A DNA stretch of 64,000 bases from Amblyornis subalaris (Eukaryota > Chordata > Aves > Passeriformes > Ptilonorhynchidae), in contig JACAXG010000309.1 of assembly GCA_018881555.1 (NCBI GenBank), positions 158,944 to 222,943 on the forward strand. Reading direction: 5' to 3'. The notes beneath the pieces were generated by a model. The model was not told the DNA's origin. It did not search any database and saw only the letters and a list, made by a program, of their open reading frames with translations. Shown here piece by piece: positions 9,725 to 20,948 of the stretch; within the stretch, counting starts at the first letter, position 1, and each line of letters opens with the position of its first letter. A program made the translations under genes and the position numbers.

Positions 9725-11068
9725 CAGCAGTGTGGGTAACAAACAGGAGCTGGAATCCATTGTGCAGCAGGAAAGCTCTGACATAGTCACCATCACAGAA
9801 ACGTGGTGGGATGAATCCATGACTGGAGTGTTGCAATGGATGGCTATAAGCTCTTCAGAAGGGACATGTGAGGAAGGAGAGGTGGTGGAGTGCCCCTGTA
9901 TGTTAAAGAGTGTTTAGATTGTATGGAGCTCAGTGATAGTGAAGATAAGGTTGAGTGAGTATTGGTAAGAAACAGGGGGAAGGCCAACAAGGCAGAAATC
10001 CTGGTGGGAGTCTGTTATAGACCATCCAACCAGGAAAAAGTGGTGGACAAAGCATTCTACAAGCAGCTGGCTGATGTCTCATGATCAGTAGCCCTTGTTC
10101 TCGTGGGGGACTTCAACTTGCCAGATGTTTGCTGCAAATTGAACACAGCAGAGATGAGACATTCTAGGAGGTTCCTGAAGTGTGTGGAAGAGAACTTCCT
10201 GACACAGCTGGTAAGGGACCCTACCAAGGGGACGTGGGCTGCTAGACCTGCTGTTTATGAAAAGAGAAGGGCTGGTGGGAGATGTGGTGATTGGAAGCTG
10301 TCTTGGGCACAGCAACCACAAAATGGTAGAGTTTTTGATTCTTGGTGAAGTAAGGAAGGGGGTCAAGAAAAGCTCTACGTTGGACTTCCAGATGGTGGAC
10401 TTTGGCCTATTCAGGACGCTGGTTGAAAGAGTCCCGTAGGAAATGGTCCTGAAGGGTAAAAGGGTCCAGGAAGGCTGGACATACTTTAAAAAGGAAATCT
10501 TAAAGGCGCAGGAGCAGGCTGTCCCCATCTGCTGCAAGATGAGCTGGTGGGGAAGAAGGCTGGCCTGGCTGAACAGGAAGCTTTTGCTGGCACTCAGGGA
10601 AAAAGAGTTTACCACCTTTGGAAGAAGGGGCAGGCAACTCAGGAAGAGTATAAGAAGGCCTCAGTCTTTAACAGAAAGATCAGTTATACTCAGGGTTCCC
10701 AGCCCCCTGAGCCTGCAGACAGGGACAGGGAGCAGAATAACTCCCCATAATCCAGGTGGAAGTAGTTAACAGCCTGCTGAGCCACATAGACACTCATAAG
10801 TCTATAGGACCGAACGGGACCCACCCAAGGGTACTGAGGGAGCTGGTGGAAGAGCTCGCCAAGCCACTCTCCATCATTTATCAGCAGTCCTGGTTAACAA
10901 TGGAGGTCCCAGCTGACTGGAGGTTGGCCAATGTGACGCCTATCTACAAGAGGGTCATAAGGAGGATCTACAGGCCTGTCAGTCTGATCTCAGTGCTGGT
11001 GAAGGTTATGGAACAGATTATCTTGAGTACCATCACATGACACACAGGACAACCAGGGGATCAGGCCC
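9725..11068 (+). pseudogene. CR1 ORF2: endonuclease and start of reverse transcriptase
   Basis: The apurinic-type endonuclease is recognisable by ITETWWDES, GVCYRPSNQE and VLVGDFNLPDVCC, which carries the catalytic GDFN motif. A linker follows, then the reverse transcriptase beginning KSIGPNGTHPRVLRELVEELAKPLS and ADWRLANVTPIYK. In working CR1 this protein nicks target DNA and copies the element's RNA. The reading uses more than one frame, with stops such as the one after the endonuclease near 10348, and is cut at 11068 by a solo LTR. Confidence 0.8.
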
Positions 11069-11602
11069 TGATGCCAGGGGATTTTTTGCTTTTCTAACTT
11101 TATATATATTAGAATGTAATGTTAGAATACTAGAACTCCTGTAACTTTCCACTGAAACTCATAGACAATAATGCACCCTGTCCTAAACAAAATAGACCCA
11201 ATTATCATCCTTAAGCATTCCAGAGTTGGACATGATATTGCTTTATGATGACTGAAAAATGAAGCTATAGAACTAGCAGAGACCTCCAATAGAAACCTGC
11301 CACAAGGAATAGTCTCATTAATTCTGCTTTTCATTGGAGAATATCTGTAAACTATGTTAGTCCGCTAAAACTCTATAATAGTAGAAGGATACCCTTTTTT
11401 ATACCTTCTATTCTTCTTTTATTTGGCCTTTTAACTTACACTTGCTTTGTGCCGCCTGCAGGGGATTGGGCAAAAGCGGCTGGTCCCGGAGGTACCTCCA
11501 GGGAAAGGTCTTTGCTTTCTCTGTACCTCGAATAAAGTTTTTTACTTTTTCTTACCCTCATATTCGGCCTCAGCCTCTGCTTTTCAAATGGATAAGGCAC
11601 CA
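11069..11602 (+). mobile_element. Class I solo LTR (534 bp) in CR1 ORF2
   Basis: It starts TGATGCC and ends GGCACCA, an inverted repeat with one mismatch, flanked by GCCC at 11065-11068 and 11603-11606. AATAAA lies at 11531-11536. Ends, length and 3' sequence resemble the solo LTR at 34526-35062, so both belong to one family. Confidence 0.8.
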
Positions 11603-11958
11603 GCCCAGCCAGCACAGGTTCATGAAAGGCAGGGCCTGCTTTACCAACCTGATCGCTTCTTATGACCAGGTGACCCACCTAGTGGATGAGGGAAAGACTA
11701 TGGATGTGTCTACCTAGACTTCAATAAAGCCTTTGACGCTGTCTCCCACAGCATTCTACAAGAGAAATTGGCAGCCCATGGCTTGGACAGGTGTACTCTT
11801 TGCTGGGTTAAAAACTGGCTGAATGGCTGGACCCAGAGAGTGGTGCTGAATGGTGCTACATCCAGTTGGCGGTCGGGGGTGGTGTTCCCCAGGGTTCCGT
11901 TTTGGGGCCAGCCCTGTTTAATATTGTTATCAATTACCTGGACAAGGGGATCGAGTGC
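11603..11958 (+). pseudogene. CR1 ORF2: reverse transcriptase middle part
   Basis: The sequence encodes the VHERQGL(C/L)TNLI and LVDEG segments, the catalytic YLDFNKAFDAVSH motif (first Asp), and GLDRCTLCWVKNWLNGWTQRVV. The segment ends at GAGTGC (11953-11958), where the 392-bp LTR begins. The reading resumes at 22504 with the FADD box. A frameshift occurs between the AFDAVSH and WLNGW parts. Confidence 0.8.
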
Positions 11959-12030
11959 TATTGAAGTTAGGACAGAGACATCACTCCTGAGTGCTTAGCA
12001 AGGAACCTTTTTTATTCTAACAAGCTATGC

Positions 12031-12641
12031 TGTAGGAACTTCTGTAGGACCTGCTGTCGGTCCGGACGGTCGGGACTGCTAGAAACGAGAGATCTCTGGA
12101 GATTAGTCTTAAAACATGAGGTTTATTGCAAAATGCGTGGGTATAGGGGCCCTGCTTGGAGCTTCTAGCGCAGCTTGAGGCAGGGCAGAAAAGCAAGAGA
12201 AGCAAGAGAGAGTGCAAGAGTAAGAGCGAGAGGTTCTCATTTACGATACTATAAATCATCTTCTGTGCTGAATATTCTAATTTCCATTAACCAATCTAAT
12301 ACAAGATACAAATCCTATAGCATTTACATACAGCCTATAAGAATCATTACATTACCATACTGTGTTACATTGTAAACCCTAAAACTACTCTTTGGACCCC
12401 TTCTGCCGAGCTGGCAGGGTCTGTTCTGACCCTTGGACCTGTCTGCAAGCAGAGGGTATTGTTCAGTCATTTGGGGGATTACCTTCAGCGTCCATACCAT
12501 TGTTTTCCAGTTGTTCAGTAACTAAGGTTTGGTATCTCAAAGCTGGCTTTCATTTCAATCTTGCTTATAGTTTCCATATTGTCAGCATCTTTTGCCAGGC
12601 AATCATATTTATAAGGTTTTCCTATTTCATCTTCCCCAACA
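12031..12641 (-). mobile_element. 3' LTR of the class II provirus
   Basis: On the minus strand it runs from TGTTGGGGA to TTCCTACA, with AATAAA near 12120. Its U3 includes the last ~42 codons of env. It is nearly identical to 21567-22177. Confidence 0.9.
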
Positions 12642-13884
12642 TCTCCCCCGTTCTGATGAACAACCAGGATATTGGACACAGTCTTACTCATTACTTTTTG
12701 CACACACTGAAGTATACAGGGTATTGCTACTAAAACTATAATTATTATTATTAGAATAATCAAGGCTATTTTACAGAGTTCCTTTAGCCAAGGTGCAAAG
12801 CTCCAACCATCAAACTGTCTAGCCAAGATGGGTCATCTGTTGTAATTTGGTTAGCTAAATCCCTTAGGTTTTGTAGTTGTTTATGAATGGAAACAGAATG
12901 ATCAGATAGGTTCATGCAACATAATCCTTCAAAATCTTCACAACCGTGTCCATGTGCTAATAAAAGATAATCAATGGCAGCTCTATTTTGTAAAGTGGCA
13001 TGTCTGACCGCCTCTTCATCTGTCAGCAAGTCACTGATCATAGTAGAGGTGGCATTTACCTCCTTGCTGAGCCAACACCCCAACTTGTTTAACTGTTTCA
13101 ATGCGACTGAAGAACTTAATTGAGGTAGAAAAATGCTTGCAACAATTGATTTTCCAGAGTTCCAAGGTTGAAACTCACTATAACAGTTGCTTTCATAGTG
13201 ATGTCCCCAGGAGGATTGAATCCTTCTGCCTTTCTTTTTGACTACTTCCTTGACCTTGGGAGCAATTATTGTAAGTTGTCCCAGGGCACAAGGGCCACCA
13301 TCTATTTTTGAAGGTATACCTTGCCAGGCTCTGTCTCCACAGACGAGCCAAATTCCTTCAGGAAATCGAATAGGAAGTTTGTTAAAACGATCNGCGTGAG
13401 GTTCGTCATATATAAGAAGCTTAGTTTGATTACACCAAGAAGTCGTATTGCTATAAACTGGGTGATATGGGGTAACATTTAAATGAGGGTCATTTTCTCC
13501 TAGGAAACAAAAGAGGTAGCAGGTATCCATGGTTAGCGAGCCTAGGATTTCTAGCTCTTGAAGGTCAGATTTATCAACTTTAGAATTATCAATATAAGTT
13601 TGGTGTCTCTGGCTGGAAGTTGGAGATACATGATGATCGTCATATGGCCAATATTTATCAAGAGTAACATTATCAAAACCTTTTGGAAAAGGTACTCCAA
13701 CTAAACAGGTTGAAAAAGGTTTGTCAGGGCTTGTGTNGGATAGACAGATGGTATCGGAGCCTGCAGACTTGGCNAAAGCAACCCAGACATTNNTCTTTGG
13801 TTGATTTACCGGTAAGGTTNCACTACGAAAACTAAAACAAAGGAATAAAAGCAACATGCACTNNCGCAAATGATAAAACTGCAT
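12515..13884 (-). pseudogene. env: Alpharetrovirus-like Env (one frameshift)
   Basis: The ATG at 13884 is followed by a hydrophobic signal (MLLLFLCFSF), a surface subunit with several N-glycosylation sites and many Cys, and a basic KKKGRR cleavage site near residue 240. The transmembrane subunit has an LQNRAAIDYLLLAHGHGCED stretch running into a CX6CC motif, which characterises alpharetroviral envelopes and covalently linked subunits. The frame ends at 12784. The membrane anchor (LIILIIIIIVLVAIP) and cytoplasmic tail continue in another frame to 12515, so one frameshift lies between about 12784 and 12826. The last residues overlap the LTR. Env mediates cell entry in exogenous relatives; this copy is disrupted. 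Confidence 0.85.
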
Positions 13885-13938
13885 TCTTTTCTTGAGCTGC
13901 TTCTGGCAGATCGCTTTCTCCTGACGATTCTGTGCAGT

Positions 13939-16650
13939 TCAGGTCTGGGTGCTTGCTTCCNGGGTTTNNCTCGCGGGGTCACTGGCTGCTGTGGAGGCGT
14001 TGGCAGGTTTCGATGCGTGGTANGGCTTCACGTTTTTCGCTGGAATCCACTTGGGTCCTCCACCTGTAGAAACACATGCAAACCCCTTCCCCCAGGTTAC
14101 AAGGTTGTATGGTCCTTCTATTTGTCCTGATTCTAAATTTTTAATCAGAACTGGGGGGTTCTCTTTCAGTTTTGCTTTTTTGTTGTTTAAGAAATGTCTG
14201 TAAATGGGGGGATCAGGCTCTTCTGCAGAGCTATTCAAGAAATTGTAAACATACAAAGCTTTATTCAACCTCCTTTGAGGTGTAGCCTGGGCTTCTCCCC
14301 CTTTCTGTTGATCTAAAATACNTTTTAGAGTTTGATGTGTTCTTTCTATTATTCCTTGACTCGTGGGGGAGTAGGGAATGCCAAATGTGTGGNGAACANC
14401 CCAGTCATTTAAGAATGCAGCTAATTCTTGTGAAGCATACGAAGGACTATTATCAGTCTTAATTTCTTGGGGGATACCCAAATAGGAAGATTCTTGTGAG
14501 AAATGCTGGCAAACATGCTTAGCTGTTTCTCCTGTATGTACAGAAGCAAAAACTGCATTTGAGAACGTATCGACAGAGACATGGATATTTTTAAGTTTCC
14601 CAAAAGAGGGGTACTTAGTAACATCTGTTTGCCATTTTTGCAAGCTCTCCAACCCTCGNGGGTTGGTGGCTCCTGAAGAAGGAAGAGGTTGAACAAGCTG
14701 ACAGTCTGGGCAAGCTCGTACAATATTTTGTGCTTGCTCTAAGGTAATGTGAAAATCTCNNTTGATTGNCTGTGCATTTTGGTGAAAAAATGCATGACTN
14801 AATTTGGCTTGTTCAATAGTGTTAGGCAAAGTAGCTGCAGCAAGCACTGAGGTAGAGTTTTCAATGCCTGCTGCAACTTCTTTATCAGATGCTGCTGATG
14901 CCAATGCATCAGCACGTGCATTTCCTTCTGCCATAAATCCTGGAAGACCAGAATGAGCTCTAATGTGGGAAACAAAATAAGGATTAGTTCTGTGTGATAA
15001 AATCTGGTAGAGACAGGTGAGCCAAAGACACAATTTGTCGTTAGTCACATCTTTCAGAACAGATCCTTCAATTCTTTTAATAATATTAGCAACGTATACT
15101 GAATCAGTGATTAGGTTGAAAGGTTCTGGAAAGAGCTGGAAAGCTCTTACAACTGCTGCTAATTCAACAATTTGGGGAGAGCCTTCAACCTTTTGAACAT
15201 CTTGTTTCCAGACTTTAGTATCTTTATTCTGCCATGTGACTACTGAATTGTGCGTTTGCCCTGACCCATCGGTGAAGATAGTGACTGCATTTAAAGGCTC
15301 TTCACTGATCAGGGGTTTTTCTTTGTAGCATAATTTAGCTTTGATCATTTTGNNTGCTGGATAATGAATAGAGCAAANGCCTGGAAAATCGAGCAAGGCA
15401 TACAGCAAGTCCTCTGATTTTTGCATTGCCCAATCAAAATAGGTTTTGATCATGGGCAAATAGATAATTGTGAATTCACGACCTGCTATGGAAAGNAGCC
15501 TTGCTCTGCCTTTGATGATGATTTGAGACATCATTTCTAAAGGTGTGATGATTGTCTTTGGCNACCTGTAAGAAAGAAAAACCCATTCAATTATTAACAG
15601 CGGATCTTTTTGGGAGGAATCCCATTGAAAAATGAGACCGCACAGTCTCAGCTTTTCTCCTAACACNGCAAGGAAAAAGGGTTTATCNTGCATACAGCNA
15701 TGTGCCTGCCTGTCTTGCAGGGCATCAGTGATTTTTTCTAAGGCCTTGCAGGCTTCAGGAGTGAGAGATCTAGGAGATNTAATGNCATTGTCTCCTCTCA
15801 NCAAATCAAAAAGTGGAGCAAGTTCATCAGCAGTGATTCCTAACACAGGCCTNACCCAATTAATTTCTCCTAAAAGCTGTTGCAAGTCGTGCAAAGTGCG
15901 GACATCAGTTCGGATTTGTATTTTTTGAGGTGTAATAGACTGTTCTGTTAGTTTCCAACCTAAGTATTTCCAGGGAGCAGTCTCTTGTATTTTTGATTCA
16001 GAGATCACCAGTCCAACCTTTTTGATTTCAGCAACAACACTGTTATGAGTTTCTTCCATTTGTTTTTGTGTTGGCACTGCGATGAGCAAATCATCCATGT
16101 AGTGGAGAATAACTGATTGCTGGAATTGCTCACGGACTGGAGATAATGCGTGGGCTACAAAATACTGGCAAATAGTCGGTGAGTTTTTCATGCCCTGGGG
16201 CAAAACAAGCTAATGATACCTTTGAAGCGGTTCCTGCAAGTTTGTACTTGGAACGGAAAAGGCGAAACAAGGAGCATCGTCTGGATGCAGTGGGATGTTG
16301 AAGAAACAGTCTTTNAGATCGATAATTACAAGTGGCCANTCTCTTGGGATCATNGANAGGTTGGGCAGGCCAGGTTGGAGAGGGCCCATGTTCTCAATTA
16401 CTGCGTTAATCTTTCTGAGATCATGTAACAATCGCCAGGTGTCAGAAGTTTTCTTATGGATTACAAACACAGGTGAATTCCAAGGACTGTTAGTGGGTTC
16501 GATATGGCCTTTTTGCAGTTGCTCAGCCACTACTTTTCTGAGGGCACTCAGCTTATTATTTGGCAGGGGCCACTGATCNACCCAGACAGGTGTGTCAGTT
16601 TTCCAGGTCAGTTTTAAAGTGCTGAGTGCTTTAGTGGCCCCTACNAAAAA
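13939..16650 (-). pseudogene. pol: Class II Pol: reverse transcriptase, RNase H, integrase (one stop)
   Basis: The domains in order are: fingers ([20 protein letters not shown]); first catalytic Asp in VIIDxKDCFF; LPQGMKNSP; the YMDD box in HYMDDLLIA; RNase H (FTDGSGQTHN, DSVYVANI, HIRAHSGLPG, EGNARADALA); and integrase with its H-H-C-C module, WQTDVT, IKTDNSPSY and GIIERTH, the complete D,D,E triad. Integrase ends in a PKWIPAKNVK C-terminal domain. The only stop is TAG at 16210-16212, just before LVLPQG; the frame is otherwise continuous for more than 850 codons apart from undetermined bases. It is expressed by -1 frameshifting from pro. Confidence 0.9.
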
Positions 16651-17306
16651 CCCAGTTCAATCTTGGCTCCCCATTGAGAAAGCAAATCTCTTCCCCACAC
16701 TGTGATGNGTTTCTGNACTACATAGGGACGGATCAATGCTTTTTTCCCTTGCGGTCCTATAATACTGATTACAGATTCGCTTTGCAAGCACGGAGTGACA
16801 CCTCCGATGCCTGTGAGAGTGCCTGGGGGAGTTAGCAATTTCCAATGTATTGGCCAACGATAATAAGAGATCACNGAGACATCTGCACCCGTATCAATCA
16901 TTCCCGTGATATTAACTTGAACCCCACCATTTGACAATTCACAAGTTAGCATTGGTTGTTGTTGACTTATATGTTCAACCCATAGAATCTCGGGATTTTC
17001 AGGAGTAACTGAGAAACAGCNTGGTGGTGTTTGATCTGCAGTCCCCATAGGTAGTGCTATAGCAATAGCTATAGGGGTTTTAGGTGGAATATGCAATGGG
17101 GGATAGCAGGCATTGGCTAGCACTAGTAATTCTTCATTGCAGTTAACAGACATTACACAGGGGAAAACAAGCAGTCCCAGGATGCCATTCCTTTCTTTAC
17201 CAACAACTAAAAAGTCTTGTCTATTTTGTGAGGTTCCAGTANTCCCTGTTGAAATATAGTCATAGCCATTATCTTTTAAAAAGGTTGTTGGCTTGGAGGT
17301 TGCCAA
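16641..17306 (-). CDS. pro: Protease with dUTPase-like upstream domain
   Basis: The first ~105 residues contain a GLLVFP, EELLVLANA, PPLHIPP, PIAIAIALP series resembling the trimeric dUTPase domain fused to protease in betaretroviruses. The usual dUTPase catalytic residues are not evident, so it is probably a relic. The aspartic protease follows with the MIDTGADV active site and ends with a GRDLLSQWGAKI motif. The frame is -1 relative to gag and overlaps its end by about 30 bases; no ATG is needed because entry is by frameshift. No canonical heptamer was seen at the gag-pro overlap. No stops interrupt it. Confidence 0.85.
   Translation of the reverse strand: MATSKPTTFLKDNGYDYISTGXTGTSQNRQDFLVVGKERNGILGLLVFPCVMSVNCNEELLVLANACYPPLHIPPKTPIAIAIALPMGTADQTPPXCFSVTPENPEILWVEHISQQQPMLTCELSNGGVQVNITGMIDTGADVXVISYYRWPIHWKLLTPPGTLTGIGGVTPCLQSESVISIIGPQGKKALIRPYVXQKXITVWGRDLLSQWGAKIELGFX
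16647..16653 (-). promoter_or_regulatory. Pro-pol -1 ribosomal slippery heptamer
   Basis: The minus strand reads G GGT TTT in the pro frame, a canonical X XXY YYZ heptamer, two codons before the pro stop TAG (16641-16643). The pol frame lies at -1 relative to pro, as required. One base just downstream is undetermined. Confidence 0.75.
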
Positions 17307-19788
17307 AGTGCACCAGGACCCTGGGGGTAGCAGGCCTGGGTCATCACTTGGGATTCTGCTGATGATGAAGTGAAGTGCTTCTGGGTTGGGGTATTCATAA
17401 ATTTTACCTCGGGTGTCTGGGGCGCCACTACTTGTTTCATCACGTGATGGCTTTGCGCGCTCACCTTGAAGTTTTTTGGACTGTATTTTTCACTCATATC
17501 ATGTCTGGATNGACACTGCCAGGCAAAATGCTTTCCCTTCCTGCAGATAGGGCAGCGATCTGGTGCTTGTGCATCCCTTTTGACTTCTGGGTAATTCCTC
17601 ATGATATGGCTAGGTTTTTTATNGAAGTAGTCAGGTCCTGATGTAACAGCAGCTTGCATAACAGCCATAGTGTTGGTTTGATGTTGGGAGTTTAGATGCA
17701 AGGCAGCTAGGATTTCAGTAAGTTTTTGGTCTCGTGCTTCTGCCTGTGCTGCCTGTGCAGCTGCTTGCGCTGTTTGGGCTGTAATAGCTCTCTCAATTTT
17801 TTCTCCTAGAGTTTTTCCAAGTTCATTTGCCTGGATAGTTGCCACCTGCTGTGGGGTCCCAATTTTGTTACAGGCATCAATCATTTCAGGCACTGTGGGT
17901 CTTTCTTTTCCCAGGGCTTTGATAACTCTTTTACATTCTGCATTGGCATTATTTTCAATAATGTCCCGTATCATTATTGGGTGAGCTATATCATCGCCGC
18001 ATTGCCTTTCTGCTACTTGGATTACCCAGTCCACAAATGTGGTGAATGGTTCGGACAACTCTTGGCTAGTAAGATTATAGGCTTTTTCAAAACTTCCTGC
18101 AGGCTGATTTTGTAGAAAGGCTCTGCGAGCCATTTTTTTAATGTCATCCAACGCTGTTTTGGGTAGATTCACCTGATTATCATTTTGGTCATCAGGAGGG
18201 TCACCAGTCAGCTTAGATATGGCAAGGGTACGAAGGTCTGCGTCAGTACTTTGTCTGTAAGTGGCTAGTACTCCTGTAAGTAGCCTCTTCCATTTGAGTT
18301 CCCATAGCATGTATTGTGAATCTGTGAGAATTATACTAGCAAGATTTTTACAGTCATTTGGTGTGAGTGTATGTCCNTCCAGGGTACTTTTTAGCAGTTG
18401 CTTAAAATATGGGGAGCAGATACCACTGTCTTTTATTGCTTTTCNCAATTCTTTTATCTCATGGGTTGNGATAGCTACCCNNGTTCTNGGACCACCNGCT
18501 TGTTGGCTAAATAACACAGGCATAGCTAAAGGATTTAGACTTTCCTNTNTGCAAATCTGGCGTCTGACTTCATGCCAGTCTGTTAATTGAAAATTATGAA
18601 AGCATTTTTGGGAGTCTTCTTGTTTTGGGATTAATGCTGGCNAATTTTCAGGGTTTAGTGTCTTATTTTGGCTTGAGAAATNTGTNCCGAACACTGGGGG
18701 GACTGTGGAGCTGTTTGGGAATAGACTCAGTTCTTTTTCTGAATTTTTTTGTATTGGGATTAAATGGNTAGCATTTGCAGGGGTAAAATAGTTCTCTGCC
18801 TGTCCTGTATNTGTTAAAGCAGCTGTTATATTCCACCCTGGCCGTCCTCGTTGTATGGTTTGTGTGCCTGGCTGTGGCTGTCTGGACAACTCGTGATACA
18901 AAGTAGTCTCACTGTGCCAGGGGCGCGGAAGGCGAAAACGCGGCTGGATATTCCAGGAGCTGTGGCTGTGCCCCGGTGTTGCTTGGTTCGGCTGCAGGAT
19001 GCGGTGGAAGCAGTGCGAGAGGTGCTGGCGGCTGCTGTGCCCAGGTGCTGCTTGGGTCGACTGCCGGCGGCTGCTGTGTTGGGGGTTCCGGAGGCGCTGC
19101 TGTGGTAGGATAAGTCGGCGCGGAGTGATGCGGCTGGTTTGAGGGTTGTAGGAATTGCGCATGCGTGGGTTGCATCACGAGGTCAACGTGGTGAGTCGTA
19201 ATGGCGGCTGGTTGCATGTTGGTCGGGTCAGGGAGTGCGGGAGGTGGCGGAGTTGTGCTGTATAGCAGCTGGGAAATCGGAGGCTGCGGTGGAGGTGGCG
19301 CGACCAGGTCCGGGGCCACGGCAGCGAGCGGCGGTGGCGGGGTGTCGCCGTCAGTGGATGGGGTGTCGGAGGGCAGGAGGAACAGCGTGAAGGCAGCGGG
19401 AGTGTGATGCGGGGACGCCAGTGTGAGCGGTGGGGTAGTAGGTGGGTGGACCACGGCGTGCAGCTGCTGGGAGCTCGCAGGCTGGTTTGGAGTGGGTGCT
19501 GGGCCGGCGGGCAGGAGCGGCTCTGCCAGAGCGGCTGTGCCGGGAGACCGAGGTGAAGCGGCGGCAGGCACAGAAGAGGCTGGAGCCAATCATGCAGGGG
19601 CCGCTGCACCGCCACGGGGCGGCTTGGGTGGGTGGGACGCCCCGTCTCTCAGCACGAGCGGTGCCGTGCCGGGGCCGGGGAGCTGCGCCGGCACGCCGTT
19701 GCAGGGGGACGGGGTTCCTGCGGTAACATGTACACAGGGCGCTGGACAAGGCAGCACGGCTGCGACGGGTGTTATCGGCGCCGGAGAT
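17276..19788 (-). CDS. gag: Gag: proline-rich region, capsid and nucleocapsid
   Basis: The open frame 17276-19162 covers part of a proline/glutamine-rich spacer, capsid and nucleocapsid. Capsid shows LTDSQYMLW and a major homology region near LSEPFTTFVDWVIQV. A helical AQAAAQAAQAEAR stretch follows. Nucleocapsid has one intact CX2CX4HX4C knuckle (CPICRKGKHFAWQC); a preceding knuckle-like segment, KKPSHIMRN, has lost its cysteines. The 19162-19788 part encodes a long GC-rich proline/alanine region in shifting frames, interrupted near 19788 by a plus-strand LTR. The N-terminal matrix is at 20742-20948. Stop TAA at 17276-17278. Confidence 0.8.
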
Positions 19789-20160
19789 CCAGGAGTATGG
19801 GAGAATTCATACCAGAAGGATGGCCTGTTGATGAAACAATTAAAGTGTATCCCTAAAAATGTGATAATGTAGCAATAATGCAAACACAAGGCTTTTCAGC
19901 TATTTTTAAAAATTGAAGAACTAAAAACCAGACGAACAAATGCAGTCCTAGGAAAACCACAAGATGTTTGGCTGGAGATAGTGCTAAAAATGTGTCTTTG
20001 TCCTAACCCTCAGCAGAATTTTGTATTAGCCAATCAATACGCTGTTGCAACAGCACTGCTTTAAGCAAGGTATAAAAAAGCTTGTTAAAATAAAGAAAGA
20101 AGCCTTTTTGAAAAGCACTTGGTGTGTGTGTTTGTCTGTTCCAACAATCGGATTATTGAT
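19789..20160 (+). mobile_element. 5' LTR of an oppositely oriented class II-like provirus
   Basis: It is related to the 392-bp LTR at 11959-22503. U3 is followed by a TATAAAAAAG box near 20071 and AATAAA near 20089, and the LTR ends GATTATTGATA two bases before a primer-binding site. It interrupts the gag of the minus-strand provirus. The left border is approximate, and its 3' LTR is not seen because the sequence enters the assembly gap. Confidence 0.7.
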
Positions 20161-20163
20161 AAG

Positions 20164-20181
20164 TGGTGAGCCTGACGTGAC
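20164..20181 (+). other. Primer-binding site, tRNA-Trp-like
   Basis: TGGTGAGCCTGACGTGAC closely resembles the tRNA-Trp site of avian leukosis-type viruses (TGGTGACCCCGACGTGA), with two or three mismatches. It lies directly after the LTR end. Confidence 0.6.
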
Positions 20182-20348
20182 CAGCGAAACAGCCGCAGAC
20201 GTCGTGGGGAGACAGCGGGGCGAAGCGCTGTGGGAACAGACCGGCATAGCAGAAGAGGTGGAGTCGTCCGTCCACGGTCCGGACCTGTGTCGACACCTTG
20301 GATTAAGGTGAGCTGCCGGTGACATTGACATTGACATTAGCTGCAGTC

Positions 20349-20415
20349 ATGGGGAACCAGTTGACTGCTGAGGAAAAGACTGTAGTATCCACTTGGAAAG
20401 CACTGCTAGCGCGAA
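20349..20415 (+). pseudogene. gag: Start of gag matrix running into the gap
   Basis: ATG at 20349 gives MGNQLTAEEK, a myristoylation-type matrix start, 22 codons before undetermined bases begin. An upstream in-frame ATG at 20319 is less likely because it lacks the glycine. It follows the primer-binding site by about 170 bases, a normal leader. Its state beyond the gap is unknown. Confidence 0.65.
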
Positions 20416-20741
20416 NNNNNNNNNNNNNNNNNNNNNNNNNNNNNNNNNNNNNNNNNNNNNNNNNNNNNNNNNNNNNNNNNNNNNNNNNNNNNNNNNNNNN
20501 NNNNNNNNNNNNNNNNNNNNNNNNNNNNNNNNNNNNNNNNNNNNNNNNNNNNNNNNNNNNNNNNNNNNNNNNNNNNNNNNNNNNNNNNNNNNNNNNNNNN
20601 NNNNNNNNNNNNNNNNNNNNNNNNNNNNNNNNNNNNNNNNNNNNNNNNNNNNNNNNNNNNNNNNNNNNNNNNNNNNNNNNNNNNNNNNNNNNNNNNNNNN
20701 NNNNNNNNNNNNNNNNNNNNNNNNNNNNNNNNNNNNNNNNN
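20416..20741. other. Assembly gap (326 N)
   Basis: A run of undetermined bases separates the start of a plus-strand provirus on its left from the matrix of the minus-strand provirus on its right. The true missing sequence could be several kilobases. Confidence 0.95.
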
Positions 20742-20948
20742 GGAGATATTATTAAAGAGTTTGATTCCGACTATGTCCCAGAAGTCTCTTGTAAAGACGG
20801 CTGAGCGGTCAGCATTTGGGAAATTAATTAGAGTCCATTCTAAGAGGTTTTTTAGCTCCTGTTTTGGTAATTTACTTGGGCTGGAGCTTAGTACATGCTT
20901 TAGTTGCTTATAGAGATTTCTGTCATGAGCAGAGTGAGTTTGTCCCAT
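20742..20948 (-). pseudogene. gag: Gag matrix N-terminus of the class II provirus
   Basis: ATG at 20948 begins MGQTHS, a myristoylation-type start, and runs 69 codons (LKHVLSSSP, LPKQELKNLLEW, FWDIVGIKLF) before the gap. It is the N-terminal part of the gag at 17276-19788. Matrix targets Gag to the plasma membrane in relatives. Confidence 0.8.

Noticed and set aside
19423..19872. Plus-strand 149-codon frame
   Set aside because: Antisense to the class II gag proline region and running into a plus-strand LTR; no domain seen.
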